Shown piece by piece: positions 9,461-18,752 of a stretch of 64,000 nucleotides of DNA. The notes below the pieces were generated by a model. It was not told where the DNA came from. It did no database searches and saw nothing but the letters and a program-made list of their open reading frames with translations. The stretch covers positions 248,001-312,000 of the forward strand of contig NZ_FNEX01000002.1 in NCBI RefSeq assembly GCF_900100435.1. Direction: 5' to 3'. A program made the position numbers and the translations under genes. The stretch is from Pedobacter sp. ok626 (GTDB lineage Bacteria > Bacteroidota > Bacteroidia > Sphingobacteriales > Sphingobacteriaceae). Within the stretch, counting starts at the first letter, position 1. The number at the start of each line of letters is the position of its first letter.

Positions 9461-10234
9461 ATGTGTTTCGTCAAGAAAATCATCAATTTATTGATTGTTT
9501 CTACAATTCTATTTGCTAGTTTTTCTTGCGCTAGCAGGCAAAAACAGGCTCTTTTTGAAAAAAAATCAGCGACAAACCAAACCCAAAAAAAGGTCTTCAA
9601 TCCACCCAATTATCAGATAAAACCCGGGGATTTGTTACAGGTAAAAAACTTACAGAACAGAAATCTAATTGTTAATGAATCACTTACAAAAGAAAAAGCA
9701 GGATCAAATAACAACAATGAACAGGCTTACCTGGTCGAACAAGATAGTACCATAGGACTCCCCATACTTGGGCGCGTAAAAGTTGGGGGACTTACACGTA
9801 TAGCAGCGGCAAAGCAAGTAGAATCACTTTACAAGAAAGAGCTTAAAGATCCCATCATAGAATTGAAAATCATTAACTTAAAAGTAACTTTACTAGGAGA
9901 AATCAAAAATCAAGGCATCTACAAGCTCTCAAAAGACCAGACTTCTTTAATTGAAATCATTGGAGAAGCGGGCGGACTCACCGATAAAGCGAGTAGTAAA
10001 AACGTAAAAATAATTCGAGGCGGAATGCAAGATCCGCAGATTATTGACCTTGACCTGACCGATATCAGTACGCTTTCTGACTCGAGAACTTTATTAGAGA
10101 ATAACGATATCATTTACATCGCCCAAAACAAGCGAGCTATACGATCCGAAAAGCTACAAAGCATGTCGGCCTTCTTACAACCGATTATTGCTTTACTAAA
10201 TACAGCATTAATCATCTATACAATTACACGTTGA
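9461..10234 (+). CDS. Wza-like polysaccharide export lipoprotein
   Basis: The 257-residue protein has a lipoprotein signal (hydrophobic residues 7-22, lipobox ASFSC with Cys23). A poly_export domain (about 50-125, starting YQIKPGDLLQV) and one SLBB domain follow (about 130-205, LGEIKNQGIYKL). It ends with a hydrophobic segment (about 236-254, IIALLNTALIIYTI). Wza-family proteins form the outer-membrane export channel. This is a short form like those in other Bacteroidota, with fewer SLBB repeats than E. coli Wza. The next gene's ATG overlaps its stop codon by one base, so they are translationally coupled. Confidence 0.88.
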   Translation: MCFVKKIINLLIVSTILFASFSCASRQKQALFEKKSATNQTQKKVFNPPNYQIKPGDLLQVKNLQNRNLIVNESLTKEKAGSNNNNEQAYLVEQDSTIGLPILGRVKVGGLTRIAAAKQVESLYKKELKDPIIELKIINLKVTLLGEIKNQGIYKLSKDQTSLIEIIGEAGGLTDKASSKNVKIIRGGMQDPQIIDLDLTDISTLSDSRTLLENNDIIYIAQNKRAIRSEKLQSMSAFLQPIIALLNTALIIYTITR

Positions 10235-12633
10235 TGCAGGAAATAGAAAAGGTTCAAAAAAGAAACGTCACGAAGGAAATTGACTACTTAAAAATAGCTC
10301 GAATATTACTTAGCCGTTGGTATTTATTGGCCGGATCAATTTTAACTGCCCTATTAATTGTCTATGTTTATTTATGGTTTACACCAAAAACATATGCAAC
10401 ATCCGGTATTCTAAAGTTTGAGGAAAAGAAATCGGAACTATCAGACCTTGTTAATGTGATGAGCAACTCGGGCCGCAGCCCTGCTAATTTGCAAAGCGAA
10501 AAATTCATACTACAGAGTAGGAACTTACTATTAAGCGCCATTAAGCAACTCGACTATCGCATTAGTTATTACATTTCCGGTAGACTGCGGGATTATGACC
10601 TGTACCCTAAGCAACCTCTTCAAATCAGCCTATTGAAGCTTGACAGCTTGAATTTTTATCAGGGGCCAATTGCATTTAAGCCTATAAACAAAAAGACATT
10701 TAACCTCAGCTGGAATGCTGCTGGTCAGGAAATACAAAAAGTCTGCACTTACGATACTCCCCTAACCATTGGCAATGTGGATTTTTTCATTACATATCCT
10801 GGTCCAATAAATCCTAAGGTCGTTTACCTGTTTAAGTTTAACACGCCTGAAAGCCTGTTGGGCAGGGTAAGCGACGGATTACGAACAAGCGAAGCGGCAA
10901 AAAACTCCAACATCGTTAGCCTGCAACAAACAGACTCCAACCCTCGCTTTGCAGCAGATATATTAAATGCAATCATGACCGGATATCTGGAGTACGACCG
11001 AAATCAAAAAGCCCAGTCGGCCACCCAAATGATCCGCTTTATCAATGAACAGCAGGAATACCTCTCTTCAAAAGTGAAAGGCTCAGAAAAATCTTTGGAG
11101 AAATACAAACAGAATTCTGGCATCATGGACGTCAATTCTTCGGCCAGCATTGCCTTAACAAAAGTAAGCGACCTGGAGTCGCAACGCTCCTTATTAAAAA
11201 TACAACTGATGGCCATTGATCAGTTAAAAAAGCAAATCAGCAATGACAAACACCATGCAAGTCTCAATTTCAATCTGGAAGGCAATATAGACCCCTTGCT
11301 GGGGACACTAATCAGCAAGTTGAATGATTTACTGACAGATAAAAATATCTTGCTAAAAACATACAATAGTACATCCGAAACGGTGGAAGAGATAAATCGT
11401 CAGATTGCACAGGTTAAAAGCGCTGCATTGCAGAATATCAACTCCTCCAACGAACGAATCCAAAAGAATATAGCTTACATCAATACCCAATTGTCACAGG
11501 TCGATCAGCAAGTGTCGTCATTTCCAGCTGCCGAAAAAGACATGATCAGTTTGCTTCGGGATTTTGAGATCAATGAAAAAGTATATTCCTTTTTATCTGA
11601 AAAGAAGCTCGAAGCACAAATCAACAGATCTGCAATTCTTCCCGGTGCAACAATCATTGAGCCCGCGCAGGTCAACGATACGCCAATATCACCTAATGTC
11701 CCCAAAATTTACCGCAGCGCCATTATCTTCGGATTGTTAGCTGGTCTGGCCATTATTGCATTTATCCGCGTGTTAAATCCGTACATCTATGATAAAGAAT
11801 CTGTTGAAAGCATGACAACGATCCCGATTGTAGGGATCATCCGAAAATTTCCGGATCCTATTGATGAAGACAGCGCTCAAATTCTGGCACTAACAAAGCC
11901 CCGATCAATCTTTTCCGAATCCGTTCGGGCCGTGCGGACCAATCTAAATTTCCTGGCGGCAGATCAAAAAAGCAAGGTCATCTGTATTACCTCCGAGGTG
12001 GCGGGAGAAGGGAAATCCTTTGTCGCCCTTAACCTATCGAGTACCCTTGCCCTAATTGATAAAAAGGTGGTATTGATTGGCGCAGATTTGCGACGCCCAA
12101 AATTACACCACACTTTTGGAACAGCCAATAGCAAAGGACTTAGCAATTACCTGGTCGGTCAAAGTACGATTGATGAGATTATCCAACATACAGGTCATAA
12201 AAATCTTGACTTTATCAGCTCAGGACCAATTCCGCCCAATCCGTCTGAATTACTCCACAATGAGCGGCTTACAGATTTATTGAATGAGCTGAAAAAGCGG
12301 TATGAGATCATTATGATCGACACTGCGCCGGTTGGCCTGGTGTCTGATTCCATCCCCTTAATTTGTAAGAGCGACATCAACCTTTTTGTGATCCGATATG
12401 GGAAATCCAAGCACAATGCAGCCATGATCCCTCAGGCCTTGGCACAGGAATATAATTTAAACAATGTGGCGATTGTACTGAACGCCTTCGAAGAAAACGT
12501 CTTACAATCGGGTTATTATAAGAGCAGTACAAGCCAGGGTAGGCTTCATTATTATGCTGATTACAATGGACATCAGCATTCAGGTTATTATGAGGATGAA
12601 AAAAAATCAAAATGGTGGAGTATCAGAAGATAA
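10234..12633 (+). CDS. Wzc-like polysaccharide co-polymerase with BY-kinase domain
   Basis: A protein of about 799 residues with a Wzz-type N-terminal domain, a membrane segment near residues 33-53, a long coiled-coil-rich periplasmic part and a second membrane segment near 495-515. The cytoplasmic bacterial tyrosine kinase domain has Walker A SEVAGEGKS, Walker A' IGADLRRP and Walker B IIMIDTAP. The tail carries seven or so tyrosines (GYYKSS, HYYADY, GYYEDE), the expected autophosphorylation cluster. The role is control of chain length and export together with the Wza-like partner, and the PHP phosphatase at 7879-8604 is its likely antagonist. The ATG at 10234 (TGATG overlap) is preferred over the TTG one codon earlier. 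Confidence 0.92.
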   Translation: MQEIEKVQKRNVTKEIDYLKIARILLSRWYLLAGSILTALLIVYVYLWFTPKTYATSGILKFEEKKSELSDLVNVMSNSGRSPANLQSEKFILQSRNLLLSAIKQLDYRISYYISGRLRDYDLYPKQPLQISLLKLDSLNFYQGPIAFKPINKKTFNLSWNAAGQEIQKVCTYDTPLTIGNVDFFITYPGPINPKVVYLFKFNTPESLLGRVSDGLRTSEAAKNSNIVSLQQTDSNPRFAADILNAIMTGYLEYDRNQKAQSATQMIRFINEQQEYLSSKVKGSEKSLEKYKQNSGIMDVNSSASIALTKVSDLESQRSLLKIQLMAIDQLKKQISNDKHHASLNFNLEGNIDPLLGTLISKLNDLLTDKNILLKTYNSTSETVEEINRQIAQVKSAALQNINSSNERIQKNIAYINTQLSQVDQQVSSFPAAEKDMISLLRDFEINEKVYSFLSEKKLEAQINRSAILPGATIIEPAQVNDTPISPNVPKIYRSAIIFGLLAGLAIIAFIRVLNPYIYDKESVESMTTIPIVGIIRKFPDPIDEDSAQILALTKPRSIFSESVRAVRTNLNFLAADQKSKVICITSEVAGEGKSFVALNLSSTLALIDKKVVLIGADLRRPKLHHTFGTANSKGLSNYLVGQSTIDEIIQHTGHKNLDFISSGPIPPNPSELLHNERLTDLLNELKKRYEIIMIDTAPVGLVSDSIPLICKSDINLFVIRYGKSKHNAAMIPQALAQEYNLNNVAIVLNAFEENVLQSGYYKSSTSQGRLHYYADYNGHQHSGYYEDEKKSKWWSIRR

Positions 12634-13124
12634 AGAGGTGGCTACCGGTTTATACCAAATCACGCGCTGAAAAGAAAGCGCAACAGGCTTTATTGGGCAA
12701 AAATATTGAAGCATACCTACCACTTCAACGTCAGCTCAAACAATGGAGCGACAGAAAAAAGTGGGTCGATGAGCCCTTGATCAAATCATACTTATTTGTT
12801 CGTATCGAGGCAGCCCAGCAAACCGAGGTACTGATGACCAAGGGCATTTCCCGTTTCATTTACTTTTCGGGAGAGATTGCAGCAATGCCAGACAAACAGA
12901 TTGAAGACCTTAAATTATTACTGGCCAGCCCCTATCAACTGGAAATTACAGAAGAGCGGTTGCAACCAGGCGAAAAAATAGAGATCAAAGCCGGTCCTTT
13001 AAAAGGGATCACAGGCGAGGTCATTGAATATAAGTCTCAAAAACAATTGCTTTTGAGATTGGGAGATCTACAACATTCCATTATTGTGAAAGTTGCCGCA
13101 TCCTTAATTGAAAGAATACCTTAA
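12612..13124 (+). CDS. UpxY-like NusG paralogue, operon-specific antiterminator
   Basis: The 170-residue protein has an NGN domain (about 9-100: WLPVYTKSRAEKKAQQALL, then YLPLQRQ, KSYLFVRI) and a C-terminal KOW motif (about 115-150: GPLKGITGEVIEYKS). Bacteroides UpxY proteins and RfaH bind RNA polymerase at a leader and allow it to read long polysaccharide operons. Its start overlaps the kinase gene by 22 bases. The following 119-base leader contains two hairpins (13177-13199 and 13205-13231) just before a tight operon of about 16 kb, the arrangement expected for a specialised antiterminator. Its exact target is inferred. Confidence 0.9.
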   Translation: MVEYQKIKRWLPVYTKSRAEKKAQQALLGKNIEAYLPLQRQLKQWSDRKKWVDEPLIKSYLFVRIEAAQQTEVLMTKGISRFIYFSGEIAAMPDKQIEDLKLLLASPYQLEITEERLQPGEKIEIKAGPLKGITGEVIEYKSQKQLLLRLGDLQHSIIVKVAASLIERIP

Positions 13125-13176
13125 AAGTTAAACGCAATTACAAAAGCGTTTAGCATCTGAAAAACACAAACAGCAA

Positions 13177-13199
13177 TAAGTCAATGAAAATGTGACTTA
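13177..13199 (+). promoter_or_regulatory. Leader hairpin 1 downstream of the UpxY-like gene
   Basis: TAAGTCA at 13177-13183 and TGACTTA at 13193-13199 form a perfect 7-bp stem with a 9-base loop. No T-run follows, so it is not an ordinary terminator. It lies in the 119-base gap before the first glycosyltransferase gene and may be part of an antiterminator loading or pausing site. Confidence 0.45.
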
Positions 13200-13204
13200 G
13201 GGAG

Positions 13205-13231
13205 CGAAGCTATGGGTTAACCGCAGCCTCG
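13205..13231 (+). promoter_or_regulatory. Leader hairpin 2, ops/JUMPstart-like candidate
   Basis: A symmetrical stem has three 3-bp blocks (CGA/TCG, GCT/AGC, TGG/CCG with one G-U) separated by two A-C mismatches, closed by a GTTAA loop. It ends at the ribosome-binding site GAGAGGAG (13231-13238). GCCTC at its 3' side can instead pair with GAGG of that site, so the two structures could control translation as well as transcription. It is G-rich with spaced purines, in the manner of JUMPstart/ops elements, but it is not the E. coli ops sequence. Confidence 0.45.
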
Positions 13232-13243
13232 AGAGGAGATATT

Positions 13244-14374
13244 ATGTCGAAAAGAATACTATTCCTAACACTGGAAACATTCAGCGCAGCTGGCGGTATC
13301 CAAAGCATGAACCGAACTTTGGCATATTCCTTACACGAGCTATGTAAAAAAAATAACTGGGACATTAATTTGTACAGTTTAAATGACCTGTCTGCTGATG
13401 TAAATCCAAAGTATCTACCATTTTTTTGTTTCAAAGGGTTCAACAAAAACAAAGCCATGTTCACTTTAAAGAGCATAATGAACGGAATGAACACTGACCT
13501 GGTACTGCTTAGCCATGTTAATCTTTCTGTAATTGGCCATGCGATACGATTATTAAACCCTGGTTGTAAAATATGGCTGGTGGCACATGGAATAGAGGTT
13601 TGGCAGCCATTAAAGGGCTGGAAGAAGCGCATTTGGGATACTGCAGATCGCTTTATATGTGTGAGTCAATTCACAAAATCCAAGGTAATAGACCTGCATG
13701 GCGCAAAACCAGCGCAATGCGTCGTTTTGAACAATGCATTAGATCCTTTTATGAAACTGCCAGAAAAATTCGATAAGCCTGAATACCTTTTAAGGCGATA
13801 CAGGTTGAGACCGGAAGACAAGGTCATTTTTACCCTAACGAGGATCAATTCCGACGAAAAATTCAAGGGCTATGACCATGTTATCGCTGCTATAGCTCGA
13901 ATTAAACAACGCGTTCCTTCAATTAAATACATCCTTGCTGGTCCTTGTGAGCCCGCTGAGAAAAAAAGAATTGAACAGTTGGTTTCAGATCATGGACTCA
14001 GTCACAATTTTATCCTGACCGGCTATATTGAAGAAGAAGAACTGGCTGATCATTATCTATTGGCAGATTTGTTTGTACTACCCAGCAAAAAAGAAGGCTT
14101 CGGAATTGTATTTATCGAAGCGATGGCCTACGGCTTACCAGTCATTTGCGGCAATATAGATGGGAGCATTGATGCTGTACGCAATGCGGAAATGGGACTG
14201 TCGATTGACCCAGATGATCTAGATGCGCTAGAAATGGCCATCCTCCAAAAACTAAGCTCAAGCTTAACACTCGATGATCGGAAGAACATTCAGCGCCAAT
14301 GCTTAAAGCATTTTAATGAACCTGATTACAGGGATATTTTAGAGAAATTGATTATAGATGAAATCACTGACTGA
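13244..14374 (+). CDS. Glycosyltransferase family 4 (GT-B)
   Basis: A 376-residue GT4 enzyme. The N-terminal Rossmann domain begins RILFLTLETFSAAGGIQSMNR. The C-terminal donor domain has the typical PSKKEGFGIVFIEAMAYGLPVI (the EX7E motif) near residues 283-305. It uses an activated sugar to extend a lipid-linked glycan at the cytoplasmic face; the sugar is not predictable. It is the first gene after the two-hairpin leader and has a strong ribosome-binding site (GAGAGGAG). It overlaps the permease gene by 17 bases. Confidence 0.88.
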   Translation: MSKRILFLTLETFSAAGGIQSMNRTLAYSLHELCKKNNWDINLYSLNDLSADVNPKYLPFFCFKGFNKNKAMFTLKSIMNGMNTDLVLLSHVNLSVIGHAIRLLNPGCKIWLVAHGIEVWQPLKGWKKRIWDTADRFICVSQFTKSKVIDLHGAKPAQCVVLNNALDPFMKLPEKFDKPEYLLRRYRLRPEDKVIFTLTRINSDEKFKGYDHVIAAIARIKQRVPSIKYILAGPCEPAEKKRIEQLVSDHGLSHNFILTGYIEEEELADHYLLADLFVLPSKKEGFGIVFIEAMAYGLPVICGNIDGSIDAVRNAEMGLSIDPDDLDALEMAILQKLSSSLTLDDRKNIQRQCLKHFNEPDYRDILEKLIIDEITD

Positions 14375-15221
14375 AGAAGATTGGGATATTGAGATTAAAC
14401 CAGGAAACAACCTACTGGATTTAAAACTAAAGGATGTTTGGCATTATAGAGATTTGTTATTGCTATTGGTAAAACGAGATTTCGTATCGTTTTATAAACA
14501 GACCATATTGGGGCCATTGTGGTTTTTTATCCAGCCACTCTTTACCACCATCATATTTACATTTATTTTTGGCAATCTGGCCGGCATCTCAACAGATGGC
14601 CTCCCCCAGCCCTTGTTCTATATGGCCGGAATTACCACCTGGAATTATTTTGCAGAATGCTTAAATAAAACCAGCACTGTCTTTAAAGACAATGCAAACC
14701 TCTTCGGAAAGGTTTATTTCCCAAGGTTAATTATGCCCTTAAGTATTGTGGCATCCAACTTAGTTCGTTTTGGCGTCCAAATGCTCCTATTCCTATTGAT
14801 GATGCTTTTTTACACAAGCAAGGATGCCCATTTTATTCCAAACTGGTATATCCTGCTATTCCCTTTACTTGTGGTGTTGATGGCGGGTTTAGGTTTGGGC
14901 TTAGGCATGATCATCTCGGCAATGACGACTAAATACCGTGATCTCGCATTCCTGGTCACATTTGGGGTACAGTTGTTAATGTATGCCACTACGGTAATTT
15001 ATCCTCTATCCACGGTTTTGGATAAATATCCAGGCTATGCCTGGATTATCGAATACAATCCGATGACCCCCATCATAGAGACGTTCAGGTACGGCTTTCT
15101 GGGCAAGGGCAGCTTAAGCTGGCAAAGTCTGGGCTATTGCGCCAGCATCACATTTTTCATTATGATTACTGGCCTAATCGTCTTTAATAAAGTAGAAAAA
15201 ACATTTGTAGATACGGTCTAA
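14358..15221 (+). CDS. wzm: ABC-2 polysaccharide exporter permease, Wzm-like
   Basis: The 287-residue inner-membrane protein has about six hydrophobic segments. The N-terminal cytoplasmic stretch VWHYRDLLLLLVKRDFVSFYKQTILGPLWFFIQP is spread over residues 27-60 and is diagnostic of O-antigen/teichoic-acid type ABC-2 permeases. Together with the next gene it should export a lipid-linked polysaccharide across the inner membrane. An earlier start is unlikely because the ATG already overlaps the upstream gene by 17 bases. Confidence 0.93.
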   Translation: MKSLTEEDWDIEIKPGNNLLDLKLKDVWHYRDLLLLLVKRDFVSFYKQTILGPLWFFIQPLFTTIIFTFIFGNLAGISTDGLPQPLFYMAGITTWNYFAECLNKTSTVFKDNANLFGKVYFPRLIMPLSIVASNLVRFGVQMLLFLLMMLFYTSKDAHFIPNWYILLFPLLVVLMAGLGLGLGMIISAMTTKYRDLAFLVTFGVQLLMYATTVIYPLSTVLDKYPGYAWIIEYNPMTPIIETFRYGFLGKGSLSWQSLGYCASITFFIMITGLIVFNKVEKTFVDTV

Positions 15222-15244
15222 CGCTGGATTAACCCAGCTCATTT

Positions 15245-16492
15245 ATGAGTAACATCACAATTAAAGTAGAAAATCTTTCAAAAGCCTATCAATTGGGCGA
15301 AATAGGTACAGGAACCCTATCCCGCGATCTGGAACGCTACTGGGCAAGATTACGGGGCAAAGAAGATCCGTTTTTACGCATTGGTGAAACCAATGACAGG
15401 AATGCCAAGGGTAACAGCAACGTTGTCTGGAGTTTAAAAGATCTAAACTTTGAAATTGAACAAGGAGATGCGATTGGCATCATTGGCCGTAATGGCGCCG
15501 GGAAAAGCACATTACTAAAAATATTGAGTAGAGTAACCGCGCCTACCACGGGTTCTGTAAAGATCAAAGGTCGCATTGCCAGCTTACTGGAAGTGGGCAC
15601 AGGCTTTCACCCGGAGCTTACAGGGCGAGAGAATATCTTTTTAAATGGCGCTATTTTAGGAATGCGCAAAGCAGAAATTAAAAGGAAGTTTGATGAGATA
15701 GTTGATTTCGCAGGGGTAGAACGGTATATCGAAACCCCGGTAAAGCGCTACTCATCGGGCATGTATGTACGACTTGCCTTTGCAGTGGCGGCACATCTGG
15801 AATCTGAGATATTGATTGTTGATGAGGTCCTGGCTGTTGGAGATGCAGAGTTTCAGAAGAAATGTCTGGGAAAGATGAACGAGGTGAGCAAAGGACAAGG
15901 CCGGACCGTATTGTTTGTGAGCCATAATATGGCAAGTATAGGTACCCTTTGTAAAAAAGGCATCGTATTAAACACCGGGATCGCAACACCTGTCCTTTCA
16001 ATTAAAGAAGCAGTTGAATCCTATACAAAACTATTGAACACAGTTGTAATCAATGAAACAGGCTTTGCCGGAAACCTGAAAGATAAAATCACATTTAATC
16101 AAATCCTTATTAATGAATCCATAGGGTATAATAGCACTTTAAAACCATCCGACCCCATCTCTTTAACAGTAAGGGGCATTTCAAAAATAGATTTTAAAAG
16201 AATTGTTTTTATAATAGGCATTTCTTGCAATGGCATCAGACTATTTACGCTTCCGGAACATATAAATGGCCGGATCTTAACAGCTGGCGATTTTACTGTA
16301 AACTTTAACTTGGCCGCCAGTTTCTTACGCCCAGGTAAATATACCATAGCGATAGGTGCCTGGGGGGAGACTGATCACGATTGGATATGGGGGCCTGACC
16401 TATCCCTTTTCGAGATAGGAGAAGTGTGGACTGATCAAATTAGAAAACAAGATGAAGGCATCATAAATGGCGATTTTTTACGCATCAAATAA
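15245..16492 (+). CDS. wzt: ABC exporter ATPase with C-terminal glycan-binding domain, Wzt-like
   Basis: The 415-residue protein carries Walker A GRNGAGKST (81-89), the signature YSSGMYVRLA (169-178) and Walker B ILIVDE (189-194) followed by VLAVGD. The extra domain of about 150 residues at the C terminus (from about 265) corresponds to the Wzt carbohydrate-binding domain. In known systems that domain recognises a capping group on the finished chain before export. This implies a specific non-reducing-end structure for this glycan. No obvious capping methyltransferase or kinase is encoded in the plus-strand operon. It lies 23 bases after wzm. Confidence 0.93.
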   Translation: MSNITIKVENLSKAYQLGEIGTGTLSRDLERYWARLRGKEDPFLRIGETNDRNAKGNSNVVWSLKDLNFEIEQGDAIGIIGRNGAGKSTLLKILSRVTAPTTGSVKIKGRIASLLEVGTGFHPELTGRENIFLNGAILGMRKAEIKRKFDEIVDFAGVERYIETPVKRYSSGMYVRLAFAVAAHLESEILIVDEVLAVGDAEFQKKCLGKMNEVSKGQGRTVLFVSHNMASIGTLCKKGIVLNTGIATPVLSIKEAVESYTKLLNTVVINETGFAGNLKDKITFNQILINESIGYNSTLKPSDPISLTVRGISKIDFKRIVFIIGISCNGIRLFTLPEHINGRILTAGDFTVNFNLAASFLRPGKYTIAIGAWGETDHDWIWGPDLSLFEIGEVWTDQIRKQDEGIINGDFLRIK

Positions 16493-16494
16493 AA

Positions 16495-17817
16495 TTGAAA
16501 ATACTATTTATACTTCCCGAATATCTTCCCCACTCAGGTGGAGGGATATCCACTTACTACCAGCATTATATTCAAGCAATTAAACCTCAATGCGAGAAAA
16601 TAAGTGTGATTGTAGGCAGTGGCTATGTACAGGCCTATGATCGATTCGATCATGATGGTGTAACTGTTGAATACCTCAAACCAGATTTATTTCTTGAGTA
16701 TTCAGCGATGTTTAGCAAATACGATTTACTTCCTGAGTTCAGGAATAATATAGCGGCAGCATGGGCGATGTGGCAACAAGCCCGACAGGGCGATGGCTTT
16801 GATATCATCGAATGCACCGAATTTGGTTTAGGATATATTCCATGGGTTATTCAACATCACAAGCCGATAATTACCCGTCTCCACGGAAGCTCAGGACAAA
16901 TCGCCTTACATGAGCATCCTATTAACGGTGGCCTAATGGCCGAAATGTACCGACAAACTGAATTGGCTTTGTTACCGCTAAGTGATAGCCTGATTACCTA
17001 TAGCCTGGCCAATCAAACTTTTTGGAACCTGACGCTAGCTCCGAAATCAGTCCATCATTTCCGTCCCATTTACACCATCTCCCATCCTACAACACCTTAT
17101 AAAAAACCCGAAAATTTTGGCTTAGTTACCGCAAGAGCACAACAATGGAAAGGCCCGGTACAATTATGCGCGGCATTACAGCTCATGGAAACACCACCAT
17201 TAATTAAATGGATTGGTCGCGACATGCCTTTTAACGATGAGTGGAGTACCGGAGCTTACCTAAAAACAGAATTCCCTACCATTTGGGGCAAAAAAATCCT
17301 ACCCCAACTGCCTTTACCGAATGAAGAAATAAAACCTATACAACAAAAAGCAAAGTTTGGCATCGTACCCTCCACCTGGGATATGTTTAATTTTAGCTGT
17401 CTGGAATTTTTAGCAAATGGCACACCTGTAATTTGCGCCGAGGAAGCTGGAGTATCGGAATTGATTGAACATGGTAAAAATGGATTCAAATACCCCGCAA
17501 ATGACATCAAAGCACTGGCTGAATGCATCCATACAATGACAGAATTAGATGAAGAATCATACCATAAAATGGCTGCAGCAGGATTAAAAACGGTCGAGAC
17601 CTTACTATCTGCAGCAGCATTAAATCCCGGTTATCTCGAACATTATAGATCCATTATCAGTAGTTTCAAGCCAAACCAGGTCAACCTATTTTTTAAGGAA
17701 TCCTACAGTCCATCGGCTCACAAATACCCTATCGCATCCATTCTTGACAAACAGCCATTAAGAAAACTGTTAGTTTACATCTACAATAGATTAAAATCAA
17801 AGTTCCTGCATCAATGA
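16495..17817 (+). CDS. Glycosyltransferase family 4
   Basis: A 440-residue GT-B enzyme starting at TTG, two bases after the wzt stop. The N-terminal glycine-rich loop is LPEYLPHSGGGISTYYQHY. The C-terminal domain carries STWDMFNFSCLEFLANGTPVIC, the EX7E-like donor site, near residues 290-312. The spacing supports translational coupling to wzt, and the alternative of a longer protein would run deep into wzt. It probably adds one residue of the repeat unit; the specificity is unknown. Confidence 0.85.
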   Translation: MKILFILPEYLPHSGGGISTYYQHYIQAIKPQCEKISVIVGSGYVQAYDRFDHDGVTVEYLKPDLFLEYSAMFSKYDLLPEFRNNIAAAWAMWQQARQGDGFDIIECTEFGLGYIPWVIQHHKPIITRLHGSSGQIALHEHPINGGLMAEMYRQTELALLPLSDSLITYSLANQTFWNLTLAPKSVHHFRPIYTISHPTTPYKKPENFGLVTARAQQWKGPVQLCAALQLMETPPLIKWIGRDMPFNDEWSTGAYLKTEFPTIWGKKILPQLPLPNEEIKPIQQKAKFGIVPSTWDMFNFSCLEFLANGTPVICAEEAGVSELIEHGKNGFKYPANDIKALAECIHTMTELDEESYHKMAAAGLKTVETLLSAAALNPGYLEHYRSIISSFKPNQVNLFFKESYSPSAHKYPIASILDKQPLRKLLVYIYNRLKSKFLHQ

Positions 17818-18752
17818 TCATGAATACGCTCGCACTTTGCATTCCTGCCTACAATGCCGAAAGCTACCTTCCACGATTGTTAAAATCGGCCAATACCCAG
17901 CAAATACCTTTCGATGAAATCCTCGTATATGACGATTGCAGCACAGATAAAACTGCCGAAATAGCCGCACAATACGGGGCAAAAGTAATATCCGGCAGCA
18001 TCAATAAAGGATGTTCTTTTGGCAAAAACACTTTGGCGAAGCACAGCGCTTGCACCTGGATACATTTTCACGATGCTGATGATGATTTACTACCCAATTT
18101 TAGCACAAAAGTTCAGCAATGGATAATTTACCATGGCGATCGCTACGAGGTGTTATTACTTAACTTTAAATATATCGACGCTGCATCCGGACAATTACTA
18201 GGCTCTGCTAATTATAATGTTAAAGCATTGCAGAAAGACCCCCTCAAATATGCCATAAAAACCAAAATCGTAAATTTCGGGGTATACAAACGCAAAGACT
18301 TTCTCGAGGCAGGAGGCTTCGATCTTGATCCAAATGTACTTTACAATGAAGACAATGCCCTGCATCAACAATTAGCCAAACAAGGTTTAAAGTTCGATTA
18401 CCTGCCAGAGGTCACCTGCATCAATTACAGAAATCACAATAGCATGTCGCGCGCTAACAAATTAAAATGTGCCCGAGCCAATTACCATGTTCTCGAGAAA
18501 ACAGCGATAAGTCATGGCAGCATTTATCCTCGTTTGTTGTCAGACCAGCTATATGGCTGTGTTGCCACTTTGGCTTCAGTAAAAGACTGGACTTACGTTA
18601 AAAAAGCGCTAACACTTTGTAAAACGTTAGGTCAGCCACATTGCAGCAATGGAAATAAAACCTTTAATTTTTTAACAAGGATACATCCTTATCTAGCGGT
18701 TTGGTTAAGAGAAAAAACGATACGCCTGCTAAAACCACATTTACGCAAATGA
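17814..18752 (+). CDS. Glycosyltransferase family 2
   Basis: A 312-residue GT2 with LALCIPAYNAESYLPRLLKS at the N terminus, YDDCSTDKTAEIA for nucleotide binding and the metal-binding HFHDADDDLLPN near residue 85. It has an ED-type catalytic region around LYNEDNALHQQL. ATG overlaps the upstream stop (ATGA). A second ATG two codons later is also possible. It is one of three GT2 enzymes in this operon. The donor sugar cannot be deduced. Confidence 0.87.
   Translation: MIMNTLALCIPAYNAESYLPRLLKSANTQQIPFDEILVYDDCSTDKTAEIAAQYGAKVISGSINKGCSFGKNTLAKHSACTWIHFHDADDDLLPNFSTKVQQWIIYHGDRYEVLLLNFKYIDAASGQLLGSANYNVKALQKDPLKYAIKTKIVNFGVYKRKDFLEAGGFDLDPNVLYNEDNALHQQLAKQGLKFDYLPEVTCINYRNHNSMSRANKLKCARANYHVLEKTAISHGSIYPRLLSDQLYGCVATLASVKDWTYVKKALTLCKTLGQPHCSNGNKTFNFLTRIHPYLAVWLREKTIRLLKPHLRK

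Noticed and set aside
13210..13632. 140-codon minus-strand open frame
   Set aside because: It is antisense to the first glycosyltransferase gene, which has clear family motifs and a strong ribosome-binding site.
18701..18748. TTG start extending the second GT2 protein by 16 residues
   Set aside because: The GT2 fold begins right after the ATG at 18749, which overlaps the upstream stop. The extension is basic and has no support.
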